Assembly (NCBI GenBank): GCA_946187475.1
Contig: CAMHRJ010000043.1
Coordinates: 1 to 11,593 of the forward strand
DNA length: 11,593 nucleotides
From: an uncultured Clostridia bacterium
Lineage (GTDB): Bacteria; Bacillota; Clostridia; Oscillospirales; Oscillospiraceae
Reading direction: 5' to 3'
Shown: piece after piece, positions 1-6,237 of the stretch
How the letters are laid out: each line of letters begins with the position of its first letter
Numbering within the stretch: the first letter of the stretch is position 1
Position numbers and translations under genes: made by a program
Notes under the pieces: model-generated
Seen by the model: only the letters and a program-made list of their open reading frames with translations
The model's database searches: none
What the model was told of the DNA's origin: nothing

Positions 1-317
1 AGGGCGTGGACCCTGCCGCGGTCTACGGCTATGACCGGGAGGAGCTGACCCACACGTCGGTGGCGGTGCAGATCGCCTCGGACAGCGCGGACGCGGGTCT
101 CGGCATCTATTCCGCGGCCCAGCTCTACGGGCTGGACTTCCTGCCCATCTGCATTGAGGAATATGACCTGCTCATTCCGGCGAGCGCCTGGGGCACGCCC
201 ATGGTGCGCCGCCTCATTGCAACGCTCCAGAGCGACGCTTTCCGCGACCGCCTGACCGCCATGGGCGGCTATACCCTGGACCGCCCCGGGGAGGAAATCC
301 CCTGGATGGAAGCATGA
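1..317 (+). CDS. C-terminal part of a PBP-like domain protein (MoeA-fused or HTH-fused type), 5' cut by window edge
   Basis: The reading frame is open from the window edge (codons in phase with position 3) to the TGA at 315-317. The GTG at 6 is probably an internal valine, not a start. About 104 residues are visible. The pattern HTSVAVQIASDSADAGLGI, then YGLDFLPICIEEYDLLIP, is characteristic of the PBP-like domain (PF12727 type) found at the C-terminus of some MoeA proteins and of some helix-turn-helix regulators; in related proteins it is thought to bind molybdate or tungstate-like oxyanions. The stop overlaps the next start as ATGA (314-317), so the gene is translationally coupled to the flavoprotein that follows. 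Whether the missing N-terminus is MoeA or HTH cannot be decided here; the molybdopterin genes elsewhere in the window make either reasonable. The domain call is fairly secure, the full protein identity is not. Confidence 0.7.
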   Translation, partial: GVDPAAVYGYDREELTHTSVAVQIASDSADAGLGIYSAAQLYGLDFLPICIEEYDLLIPASAWGTPMVRRLIATLQSDAFRDRLTAMGGYTLDRPGEEIPWMEA

Positions 318-1687
318 AACGATATGATGCAATTGTCATCGGCGGCGGTCTGCTGGGGTGCTTCACCGCGCGGAATCTCCGCCGGTGGGACCTCAGCACT
401 GCGGTGCTGGAGGCTCGGGAGGACGTATGCACCGGAATCTCCCGGGCCAATACCGCCGTGGTCTACCCCGGCTATGACCACAAACCCGGTACGCTGAAGG
501 CGGCGCTGACCGTCTCGGCGAACCGGGATTTTGACGTGCTCTGCCGGGAGCTGGACGTGCCCTTTTCCCGCTGCGGCTCCCTGATGGCGGCCTGCGGCCC
601 GAAAGGGGAGGCGGTGCTCCGCCGGAAGTTCCGGAACGGACAGGAAAACGGCGTTCCCGACCTGCAGCTTCTGGGCCGTGATGAACTGCTCGCGTTAGAG
701 CCGGAGCTCACGCCGGACGTGACTCTGGGCCTCTATGCCCCCACCGCCGGCACGGTGAATCCCTGGGCTCTGGGCATCGCCGCCATGGAAAACGCGGCGC
801 AGAACGGCGCCGCGCTCGATCGAAATGCCCCCGTGACGTCCATCACGGAGGACTCCGGCGGCTACATCGTCGAAACGGAAAACGAGACCTTTTCCTGCCG
901 GGCCATCGTCAACTGCGCGGGCCTGCGGTCCGTGGCGGTGCAGGAGCTCTGCTACCCCAGCCCGGTGCAGCTTCGCATCACGGCGGGGGACTATCTCGTC
1001 CTGGATTCCCTGACTTCCCACAGCCCCAAGCACATCGTGCAGTTTGAGCCGGAGCAGGGGAAGGGCCTCACGGCAGTCCCCACCGTGGAGGGCAACCTCC
1101 TTCTTGGCCCGTCAGAGCGGCCCGGTGTGGACTTCGGAACGACTCGGGATGGGCTGGATTTCGTGCGCAGTTTGACCCGGCAGGTGCTGCCCCAGGTGGA
1201 CCTGAATGACACCATCCGCACCTTCGCCGCCCTCCGCCCGAACCCGGAGCGGCCCGACGGCAGCAGCATCCGCAGCTTCGTCATCGACCGCCCGGCAGAG
1301 CGTTTCTGGAGCTTCCTGGGCGTGAAAACCCCGGGCATGACCTGTGCCGACGCCCTGGGCCTCCATGTGGCCCGGGAACTGGCGGGAGCTTTACAGGTAA
1401 ACAAGAATCCCGCCTTCCAGCCGGTACGAAATGGCATTGTCCAGGCCCGCAATCTGGACTTTGAAGCAAGAAGGCGCCTGATTGCGGAAACCCCGGAGCA
1501 CGGCGAAGTGGTCTGCTGCTGCGAGGATGTGACCCTGGCGGAGATTCACGCCGCCATCAAGGCGGGAGCCACTACCGTGGACGGCGTCAAGCGCCGGGTT
1601 GGGGCCACCATGGGCCGCTGCCAGGGCAGCCGGTGCCGGCTGAAGATCGAGGCGCTTTTGCGGGAGGAGGCCGGACATGGAAACTGA
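314..1687 (+). CDS. FAD-dependent oxidoreductase, GlpA-like, with C-terminal BFD-like [2Fe-2S] domain
   Basis: The product has 457 residues. Residues 4-15 (YDAIVIGGGLLG) are the dinucleotide-binding GxGxxG of the DAO/glycerol-3-phosphate dehydrogenase fold, and the DAO domain runs to about residue 370. A BFD-like [2Fe-2S] domain follows: C401-x-C403 and C436-x4-C441 (MGRCQGSRC) are the expected four ligands. This architecture is common in anaerobes as 'NAD(P)/FAD-dependent oxidoreductase' or GlpA-like dehydrogenase; it oxidises a hydroxy acid or polyol and passes electrons on through the cluster. The substrate cannot be read from sequence. The start at 314 is fixed by the ATGA overlap with the preceding gene, and the 3' end overlaps the next flavoprotein by 11 bases, so the three genes form one coupled unit. 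Family assignment is confident, glycerol-3-phosphate as substrate is not. Confidence 0.85.
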   Translation: MKRYDAIVIGGGLLGCFTARNLRRWDLSTAVLEAREDVCTGISRANTAVVYPGYDHKPGTLKAALTVSANRDFDVLCRELDVPFSRCGSLMAACGPKGEAVLRRKFRNGQENGVPDLQLLGRDELLALEPELTPDVTLGLYAPTAGTVNPWALGIAAMENAAQNGAALDRNAPVTSITEDSGGYIVETENETFSCRAIVNCAGLRSVAVQELCYPSPVQLRITAGDYLVLDSLTSHSPKHIVQFEPEQGKGLTAVPTVEGNLLLGPSERPGVDFGTTRDGLDFVRSLTRQVLPQVDLNDTIRTFAALRPNPERPDGSSIRSFVIDRPAERFWSFLGVKTPGMTCADALGLHVARELAGALQVNKNPAFQPVRNGIVQARNLDFEARRRLIAETPEHGEVVCCCEDVTLAEIHAAIKAGATTVDGVKRRVGATMGRCQGSRCRLKIEALLREEAGHGN

Positions 1688-2546
1688 CCTTCTGATCATT
1701 GGCGCCGGCGCCGCCGGCCTTTCCGCTGCGGTTGGCGCATGGGAAGCGGGCTGCCGTGACATTCTGATCGCAGACCGCCGGGCGCACCTTGGCGGCGTAC
1801 TGGAGCAATGCATCCACACGGGATTCCACGGCGACCTGACCGGCCCGGAATACGCCGCGCTGTTATCCTGCTCCCTGCGAGATACCGGTGTCTCCCTTCA
1901 GCTGGAGACGGAGGTGCTCTCCGTCTCACAGTCACGGGAAGCGGTGCTCTCCTCCCGAAAGGGACTGGAGCGGGTGACCTTCTCCCAGATGATTCTGGCC
2001 TCCGGCTGCCGGGAGCGGCCTCTGGGCGCGCTGGACATCACCGGCGCCCGACCCGCCGGCGTCTATACCGCCGGGGAGGCCCAGGAGATGATGAATCTCC
2101 GCAATGAAGACCCCGGCGAGAACATCCTGATTCTCGGCAGCGGCGATCTGGGCATGATCGTGGCCCGGCGCTGCTTCCTCCGGGGCAAGCGCGTCATCGC
2201 CGTTCTGGAGCAGGCGGAAACCTATACCGGCATGGCGAAAAACTACCACCGCTGCATGGAGACTCATGCCATCCCGCTCCGGGCGGGCTGCACGGTCACG
2301 GAGCTCCACGGGGAAGGACGCCTACGGGGCGTCACAGTGCGAGAGCTCGACTCTGGTTCCGAGGAATTTATCCCCTGCGATACGCTCCTGCTGGCCACGG
2401 GGCTGATCCCGGAGCAGACCCTTGTTTCCCACCTGGGTAATCCGCCCTGGCTGCACCTGGCGGGCAACTGCAATCGGGTGCACGATCTGGCGGACTCCGC
2501 CGCTGCGGAAGGCCGGAGCATCGGACTGGAAATCGGAAAAAAGTAA
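1677..2546 (+). CDS. Short NAD(P)/FAD-dependent oxidoreductase (pyridine nucleotide-disulfide type), partner of the upstream GlpA-like protein
   Basis: The product has 289 residues. LLIIGAGAAGLSAA at residues 5-18 is the FAD-binding GxGxxG. GGVLEQCIHTGFH (about residues 39-51) is the Cys-containing segment typical of the flavoproteins paired with GlpA/BFD-like dehydrogenases. ILILGSGDLGMIVARR (about 150-165) is the second Rossmann motif for NAD(P). LLLATGLIPE and AGNCNRVHDLADSAAAEGR close the FAD domain. A GGAGGAGG ribosome binding site lies at 1662-1669 inside the upstream gene, which this gene overlaps by 11 bases. Homologues I know are often about 420 residues, continue past the 'VHDL' motif, and are followed by a small DUF1667 protein; here the protein ends soon after that motif and no DUF1667 gene follows. 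A likely role is transfer of electrons between the upstream dehydrogenase and NAD(P). Substrate unknown. Confidence 0.82.
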   Translation: METDLLIIGAGAAGLSAAVGAWEAGCRDILIADRRAHLGGVLEQCIHTGFHGDLTGPEYAALLSCSLRDTGVSLQLETEVLSVSQSREAVLSSRKGLERVTFSQMILASGCRERPLGALDITGARPAGVYTAGEAQEMMNLRNEDPGENILILGSGDLGMIVARRCFLRGKRVIAVLEQAETYTGMAKNYHRCMETHAIPLRAGCTVTELHGEGRLRGVTVRELDSGSEEFIPCDTLLLATGLIPEQTLVSHLGNPPWLHLAGNCNRVHDLADSAAAEGRSIGLEIGKK

Positions 2547-2549
2547 GAA

Positions 2550-2576
2550 AAAGCCGCTGCTTCGTGCAGCGGCTTT
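2550..2576. terminator. Bidirectional rho-independent terminator between convergent genes
   Basis: The arms AAAGCCGCTGC (2550-2560) and GCAGCGGCTTT (2566-2576) pair perfectly over 11 bp around the loop TTCGT. On the plus strand it is followed by GCTTTTTA. On the minus strand the A-rich left flank (2545-2550) supplies a T-run. It lies four bases after the flavoprotein stop and six before the ATPase stop, so it serves both. Confidence 0.9.
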
Positions 2577-2581
2577 GCTTT

Positions 2582-3235
2582 TTATATGCCGTAAAACTCC
2601 AGAAACTGTCTGGTCTTTTCTTCTCTCGGCTCGTTCAGGACGGTTTCGGTCGGCCCCAGCTCCACGAGCTTTCCGGCGTCCAGAAACAGCACCTGCTGTG
2701 CCAGTCTTCGAGCCTGCTGGAGACTGTGGGTGATCAGCACCACAGCACAGCCGGTCTCCCGGGCGTAGTCGCCGATCAGCTGCTCCGCCGCGAGGGTGGA
2801 GGCCATGTCCATGGCGGCGGTGGGCTCGTCCAGAAGCAGCAGTTCGTAGCTGCCCAGCAGAATCCTGGCCAGGGCCATCTTCGCAGTCTCTCCGCCGGAG
2901 AGCCGCTTGGCCCGGCTGCGGCGCAGGGAAGTGAGTCCCAGAGCCTCCAGCAGCTTTGTGCGGTTGGCCTCATCTCCGCCGTTCAGGGCGAGATTCTGCT
3001 CCACCGTCATGCGGAAGGCAAAGGGCTTCTGAGGCAGAAAACCGATCTTTCCGGACGTTGTGACGGACTTGCTTCCGTCTGCCGGTTCCACCCCCGCGAT
3101 CACCCGGGCCATGGTGGACTTTCCGCTGCCGTTGGCGCCGATGATGGCGGTGACGGCGCCGGGGACGATCTCCAGTTCCGGCAGATCCAGCACCCTGCGC
3201 CCGGCGTAGGTTTTCGTGAAGGCTTCTGTTTTCAT
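2582..3235 (-). CDS. tupC: Tungstate-type ABC transporter ATP-binding protein (TupC-like)
   Basis: The product has 217 residues, with the start ATG at 3235. All ABC ATPase motifs are present: Walker A GANGSGKST (33-41), Q-loop Gln69, signature LSGGE (112-116), Walker B LLLLDEPT (132-139) and the switch His170 (LITHS). The protein is short and lacks the C-terminal regulatory TOBE/Mop domain of ModC, which fits TupC. The open frame continues upstream of 3235, but that stretch is a shadow of the permease. The true start has an AAGGAGG site just upstream (about 3242-3248) and shares ATGA with the permease stop (3232-3235). The subunit powers uptake of tungstate, or possibly molybdate, through the adjacent permease. 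Tungstate rather than another oxyanion is inferred from the permease and binding-protein sequences. Confidence 0.85.
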   Translation of the reverse strand: MKTEAFTKTYAGRRVLDLPELEIVPGAVTAIIGANGSGKSTMARVIAGVEPADGSKSVTTSGKIGFLPQKPFAFRMTVEQNLALNGGDEANRTKLLEALGLTSLRRSRAKRLSGGETAKMALARILLGSYELLLLDEPTAAMDMASTLAAEQLIGDYARETGCAVVLITHSLQQARRLAQQVLFLDAGKLVELGPTETVLNEPREEKTRQFLEFYGI

Positions 3236-3918
3236 CGGTGGAACCTCCTTTGCATCACGCTCAGAGCGATGTTCACCAAAAGCGACAGCACCATGAGAAT
3301 CAGACCCAGGGCAATACCCAGGGAGAAGTTGCCCCGGTTGGTGTACTGCATGATGGCGGTGGTCATCACGTTGGTTTTCCAGGCAATGGCGCCGCCCACC
3401 ATGCTCACGGCGCCCACCTCGGCGATGGCTCTGGCGAAGGCCAGCAGATAGACCGTGATGATGGGGTAGAGGCACTCGTTCACCAGCAAATAGAACCGCT
3501 TCCACCATCCGAAGCCCAGGCCCCGGGCGGTCTCCCGCAGGGGCGGAGCCAGCTCGGCGGCGTAGGTCTCCATGTTGCCGATGACGATGGGCGTGATCAG
3601 CACCACCTGGGCCAGGATCATGATGGGCACGGTGAACAGCAGCTTCAGATGCCGAAAGGGCCCCACGCCGGAGAACAGCAGATAAAACAGCAGACCGCAG
3701 ACCACCGGCGGCATGCCCATCAGCGTGCGGTTGAGCACCACCAGCGCGCCCCGCCCGCGAAACCGGCATGCACCCAGCCAGATGCCCAGCGGCACGCCCA
3801 GCAGCAGCGCGATGACGGAGCTGGTGAGACTCACCCGGGCGGTGGTGCCCAGGATGTTCAGCAGCTCCCGATCCGCCGAGAGAATCAGCAGTATGGCTTT
3901 GTGAATGGCAGAACCCAT
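3232..3918 (-). CDS. tupB: Tungstate-type ABC transporter permease (TupB-like)
   Basis: The product has 228 residues. I start it at the ATG at 3918 (MGSAIHKAILLILS) because an AAAGGAG site sits directly upstream at 3925-3931; the longer open frame to 4032 runs through a palindromic repeat and encodes a Pro/Gly-rich N-terminus that is not plausible for this family. Hydrophobic segments near residues 20-50, 60-85, 90-115, 145-170 and 195-220 fit a five- to six-helix permease. LRETARGLGFGWWKRF is the cytoplasmic EAA-type loop that contacts the ATPase. NRTLMGMPPVVCGLLFYLL and ARAIAEVGAVSMVGG closely resemble TupB proteins. It overlaps the ATPase gene by 4 bases. Without an intact binding protein (see the fragment at 4086-4511) the importer may not work in this strain, unless another locus supplies one. 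Confidence 0.85.
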   Translation of the reverse strand: MGSAIHKAILLILSADRELLNILGTTARVSLTSSVIALLLGVPLGIWLGACRFRGRGALVVLNRTLMGMPPVVCGLLFYLLFSGVGPFRHLKLLFTVPIMILAQVVLITPIVIGNMETYAAELAPPLRETARGLGFGWWKRFYLLVNECLYPIITVYLLAFARAIAEVGAVSMVGGAIAWKTNVMTTAIMQYTNRGNFSLGIALGLILMVLSLLVNIALSVMQRRFHR

Positions 3919-3940
3919 AGGCGGCTCCTTTGTGAGAGTG

Positions 3941-4017
3941 TGTAGGGGAGGGGCTTGCCCCTCCCGTTTTGGGTGCGCTGGCTGTAACAGTCGGGCGGGG
4001 CAAGCCCCGCCCCTACA
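3941..4017. repeat. Palindromic intergenic repeat (REP-like), TGTAGGGG...CCCCTACA
   Basis: This 77-base element has ends TGTAGGGG (3941-3948) and CCCCTACA (4010-4017) that are inverted copies. Inside it are two hairpins: GGGAGGGGC-TT-GCCCCTCCC (3946-3965) and GGGCGGGGC-AA-GCCCCGCCC (3993-4012), themselves related as inverted copies. The middle (about 3967-3991) is unpaired. It lies between the permease and the truncated binding-protein gene. Similar GTAGGGGCGGGG elements are, as I recall, scattered through Oscillospiraceae-type genomes as non-coding repeats; copy number cannot be tested from one window. It could also act as an RNA processing or stability element in the transporter transcript. 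Confidence 0.75.
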
Positions 4018-4030
4018 AATTTTGCTTTGC

Positions 4031-4059
4031 AAAACAGGGTATGCAGATGCATACCCTGT
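4031..4059 (-). terminator. Probable terminator or attenuator hairpin after the tungstate-binding-protein fragment
   Basis: ACAGGGTATGCA (4034-4045) and TGCATACCCTGT (4048-4059) pair perfectly over 12 bp with a two-base spacer (really a 3-4 base loop). Read on the minus strand, the hairpin is followed by TTTT (4034-4031) and then GCAAAGC. It lies about 27 bases past the stop of the binding-protein fragment. It may be a partial terminator that keeps the binding protein expressed above the permease and ATPase, as is usual for importers. The T-run is short, so efficiency is uncertain. Confidence 0.55.
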
Positions 4060-4085
4060 CAGTTTACTTCAACAGATTGAATTCG

Positions 4086-4511
4086 TCAATCCATGACGCC
4101 GCCGTTTGCGACGAAGGTGAGGAAGGTGGCCTTATCCGTGAGGATGTAAGCGCCCATCTCCTCGGCCATGACCAGGCAGGCGCCCATGCCGGCGTTGGCA
4201 GAGGTGTACCAGTCGGTGTAAGCCTCGAAGGTGGTGGGATCATCGGTGATGCCCAGATCTGCGGGCCAGAGGGCCAGCTCCTTCTTGTGGGTGCCGGAGC
4301 CGTCGCCGCGGCTCACGAAGGGATACTTGCCTTCGGCAATGGCGGCGAAGGCGGCCAGCACGTCCTCGGCGTCTGCAACACCGGCGGGATCATCCTTCGG
4401 GCCGCAGAGCACGAAGTAGTTGTACATATAGGTCATGCGCTCGGCTTCCATGCCGTCCACCACACGGGCAAAGCCCGCGGCGACGAACTCTTCCTCGCTC
4501 TGCTTGGCGGC
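4086..4511 (-). pseudogene. tupA: Internal fragment of a tungstate ABC transporter substrate-binding protein (TupA-like), truncated at both ends
   Basis: About 141 codons on the minus strand read from KQSEEEFVAAGFA through MYNYFVLCGPKDDPAG and FVSRGDGSGTHKKELALW to GMGACLVMAEEMGAY and LTDKATFL, a clear run of TupA motifs (the SRGD-SGTHKKE loop contacts the oxyanion in this family). The 5' side ends abruptly: upstream of the Lys-Gln-Ser, where TupA proteins carry a DVLLVHA-type strand, the sequence becomes antisense to an alcohol dehydrogenase (joint near 4505-4511). The signal peptide and first lobe are therefore missing. The 3' side also looks short: the frame stops nine residues after LTDKATFL, where known TupA proteins continue for about 60 residues. 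No start codon with a ribosome binding site remains. It sits in operon order upstream of tupB and tupC. A non-functional remnant is likely, or an assembly chimera. Confidence 0.75.
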
Positions 4512-5303
4512 CTGCTGAAGGTTTTGAAGAAACTGCCTCCCTTCATCGCCGTGCCCACCACCTCCGGTACCGGTTCTGAGACCACCATCGCCGCCGTCAT
4601 CACCGATGACGAGACCCACCACAAGTACGCGGTCATGGACCTGCAGCTGGTGCCCAAGTACGCCGTGCTGGATCCCGAGATGACCCGCGGCCTGCCTCCG
4701 AAGATCACTGCTGCCACCGGCATGGACGCTCTGACCCACGCCGTGGAAGCTTACGTATGTTGGACCTACAACACCAAGGAGAGCCTCCAGTGCGCCGAGG
4801 AAGCCACCGTGGCCATCTTCAAGTATCTGGAGCGCGCCTACCAGAACGGCGACGACATGGAAGCCCGCACCGAGATGCTGATCGCCTCCTTCAAGGCCGG
4901 CTTCGCCTTCACCCGCGCCGGCGTCGGCAATGTCCACGCCATCGCCCACACCCTGGGCGGCCTGTATAACACGCCCCACGGTCTGGCCAACGCTGTCATC
5001 CTGCCCATCGTTCTGGAGGACTACGGCGAAGCCGTCTACCCGCGTCTGAGCCGCCTGGCCGAGCTCACCGGCGTCTGCACCAGCGGCACCCAGGAGCAGA
5101 AGGCCAAGGCCTTTATCAAGGAGATCCGCGCCATGAACCAGCGCATGGACATCCCCACGGGCTTCGACCACATCCAGGAGAAGGACATCCCGCAGATGAT
5201 CACCTGGGCGCTGAAGGAGGCCAACCCCTTCTATCCCGTGCCCGTGGTCTACGACCGCGACCGCTGCAACAAGGTCATCCACCGCATCATCGACGAGGCG
5301 TAA
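4506..5303 (+). pseudogene. 5'-truncated iron-containing alcohol dehydrogenase (C-terminal two thirds)
   Basis: About 265 codons read from GGLLKVLKKLPPFIAVPTT to the TAA at 5301-5303. PTTSGTGSETT is the conserved Fe-ADH signature. The metal-binding residues are all present: Asp and His in TGMDALTHAVEA, His in NVHAIAHTLGGLYN and His in TPHGLANAV. What is missing is the first ~120 residues of the usual ~385, including the NAD(P)-binding GGGS motif. At its left edge the sequence turns into the antisense of a tungstate-binding-protein gene. There is no ribosome binding site at the joint; the first in-frame ATG inside real ADH sequence is at 4635. The intact family oxidises primary alcohols or reduces aldehydes with NAD(P)H. 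A perfect terminator follows. Either a real deletion remnant or an artefact of assembly. Confidence 0.8.
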
Positions 5304-5317
5304 GCGCTCTCGGAATA

Positions 5318-5355
5318 AAAAAAGAGAGACGGAACATGTTCCGTCTCTCTTTTTT
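5318..5355 (+). terminator. Strong rho-independent terminator of the alcohol dehydrogenase gene
   Basis: GAGAGACGGAAC (5324-5335) and GTTCCGTCTCTC (5338-5349) pair perfectly; six more A:T pairs extend the stem (5318-5323 with 5350-5355), giving a 3' T6 run and a 5' A-run. It is symmetric and could work on both strands. It begins 15 bases after the ADH stop codon. Confidence 0.93.
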
Positions 5356-5362
5356 ACTGCTA

Positions 5363-5386
5363 TGGACAGTTTTTGAAATCTGTCCA
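5363..5386. promoter_or_regulatory. Candidate TetR/DhaS-type operator dyad
   Basis: TGGACAG (5363-5369) and CTGTCCA (5380-5386) form a perfect 7-bp inverted repeat around a 10-base AT-rich centre. The spacing GGACA-N12-TGTCC equals that of the published DhaS operator as I remember it (GGACACATN6ATTTGTCC), and the adjacent regulator gene belongs to that TetR subgroup. A partial second copy (ATCTGTCAACA, about 5409-5419) lies 25 bases on. No good promoter overlaps it, so its present target is unclear; it may be left over from before the rearrangement near 4508. Confidence 0.45.
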
Positions 5387-5468
5387 ACAGGAAAGGCAAA
5401 ATCAAAAAATCTGTCAACAAATGAAAAACAGGGTTTTTGTGGGTTTGAGAGAATCGCGTTTCAGCCGA

Positions 5469-5497
5469 TTGACGCGGTTTTCTCCTTTTTTTATAAT
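5469..5497 (+). promoter_or_regulatory. Near-consensus sigma-70-type promoter with no gene in its own direction
   Basis: TTGACG (5469-5474), a 17-base spacer and TATAAT (5492-5497) make a near-perfect vegetative promoter on the plus strand. The predicted start (about 5504) lies 14 bases before the 3' end of the minus-strand tetR gene, so the transcript would be antisense to tetR. No plausible coding region follows in that direction until 6411. The region 5356-5517 otherwise holds only AT-rich sequence and the dyad at 5363. Confidence 0.45.
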
Positions 5498-5517
5498 GCA
5501 AAGGATGTGAATTTGTA

Positions 5518-6099
5518 TCATTCCTCCGGTGACTCCCCACTGCGAAACTGCTCGGATTTCTCAAAGGAGCGCAAAATGGCGTCCGCCGTGGCCCGGTCAA
5601 TGGATTTGCTCAGTGCCTCAAACTCCTCCCAGGGCATGGGGTCTTTCTTCTCCAGCCACCAGATGTACCCGTCGAAGAAGGCATAGACGTATCGGCGGAT
5701 GACGAACCGGGCGGTGTCCACGTCGGGGAAGATGTCGCCGAAGTCGGTCATGATCAGAGGAAAGAGCTTTTCAAAACAGAAGGCCCGGAAGGAATTCTGC
5801 CCGGTGAAGACAAAGGCGTTGCAGTAAAACTCCGGGTCGGAGCGCAGGGAGCGCAGGATCTCCGGGTAATACTCCCAGATAGATTTCTCCGGCCGTACCT
5901 CCACGAAGCGGCAGAAGTCATAGTTGTAGATCCACTCCACCAGATCGTATTTGTCCTTAAAGTATCGATAGAAGCTCCGGCGGCTGACGCCGGCCTTCTC
6001 CAGGATCTGCGTGGTGGAGATTCTCTCGATGGGCATGGTGCGCATCAGGGCCTTCATGGCCTCGGCAATGGCAAGTTTATTCTGTTCCGATTCCGACAT
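5518..6099 (-). CDS. TetR/AcrR-family transcriptional regulator (DhaS-like C-terminal domain)
   Basis: The product has 193 residues, start ATG at 6099 with GGAGGTGAG upstream (about 6105-6113). Residues 5-55 are a TetR helix-turn-helix: ISTTQILEKAGVSRRSFYRYF then KDKYDLVEWIY. The C-terminal part (about 75-190), with YVYAFFDGYIWWLEKK near residue 150, resembles the TetR_C group typified by DhaS rather than AcrR ligand pockets. It sits divergently from the molybdopterin oxidoreductase operon and has its own promoter at 6126-6154. Inverted repeats at 6163 and 6204 lie between the two promoters and are the natural candidates for its operators. It could therefore control itself and the Mo/W enzyme operon, or the neighbouring alcohol dehydrogenase. 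The effector is unknown. Confidence 0.87.
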   Translation of the reverse strand: MSESEQNKLAIAEAMKALMRTMPIERISTTQILEKAGVSRRSFYRYFKDKYDLVEWIYNYDFCRFVEVRPEKSIWEYYPEILRSLRSDPEFYCNAFVFTGQNSFRAFCFEKLFPLIMTDFGDIFPDVDTARFVIRRYVYAFFDGYIWWLEKKDPMPWEEFEALSKSIDRATADAILRSFEKSEQFRSGESPEE

Positions 6100-6125
6100 G
6101 CGCTCACCTCCGAATCCTTTTGATT

Positions 6126-6154
6126 ATTGTACCGCCGCGCCGGGGAATTGTCAA
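6126..6154 (-). promoter_or_regulatory. Promoter of the tetR gene
   Basis: On the minus strand, TTGACA (6154-6149), a 17-base GC-rich spacer and TACAAT (6131-6126) give a near-consensus promoter. Transcription would start near 6119, about 20 bases upstream of the ATG at 6099, leaving a short leader with the GGAGGTG site. Confidence 0.75.
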
Positions 6155-6162
6155 AGGGAACG

Positions 6163-6188
6163 TGGCACAAAAGCCATATTTTGTGCCA
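6163..6188. promoter_or_regulatory. Perfect inverted repeat between divergent promoters; candidate operator
   Basis: TGGCACAAAA (6163-6172) and TTTTGTGCCA (6179-6188) are perfect inverted copies around the spacer GCCATA. The dyad begins 9 bases upstream of the tetR -35 box and ends about 20 bases before the -35 of the plus-strand promoter. Length and N6 spacing resemble TetR-family operators. No T-run follows on either strand, so it is unlikely to be a terminator. Confidence 0.55.
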
Positions 6189-6203
6189 GAAAAATGTAGG
6201 TTA

Positions 6204-6227
6204 ACAGATTGCGAAGCCGCAATCTGT
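6204..6227. promoter_or_regulatory. Perfect inverted repeat overlapping the oxidoreductase promoter
   Basis: ACAGATTGCG (6204-6213) and CGCAATCTGT (6218-6227) are perfect 10-bp inverted arms with an AAGC centre. It covers the -35 box and most of the spacer of the promoter at 6209-6237, the right place for a repressor. Its half-site differs from that of the dyad at 6163, so it may bind a second regulator. A role as a hairpin in a read-through transcript is possible, but there is no T-run. Confidence 0.45.
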
Positions 6228-6237
6228 CTGATAAAAT
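6209..6237 (+). promoter_or_regulatory. Candidate promoter of the riboswitch-molybdopterin oxidoreductase operon
   Basis: TTGCGA (6209-6214), a 17-base spacer and TAAAAT (6232-6237) match the sigma-70 consensus at 4/6 and 5/6. The start would be near 6244, about 26 bases before P1 of the riboswitch, so the aptamer would lie near the 5' end of the transcript as expected. Confidence 0.5.

Noticed and set aside
2582..4003. A 473-codon ATPase with a long N-terminal extension
   Set aside because: The extension is an out-of-frame shadow of the permease; the ABC domain starts at 3235 with a good ribosome binding site.
3969..5303. One 444-codon plus-strand alcohol dehydrogenase
   Set aside because: The first ~180 codons are antisense to the tungstate-binding-protein fragment and contain the REP-like repeat; the true ADH sequence begins near 4506.
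5453..5491. Hairpin CGCGT...ACGCG followed by T-rich sequence as a plus-strand terminator
   Set aside because: The stem is only 5 bp with a 12-base loop, and the T-rich stretch is better explained as the spacer of the TTGACG/TATAAT promoter.
4086..5600. One 504-codon minus-strand protein
   Set aside because: Only the last ~141 codons (from 4511 down) are TupA-like; the rest is antisense to the alcohol dehydrogenase and its terminator.
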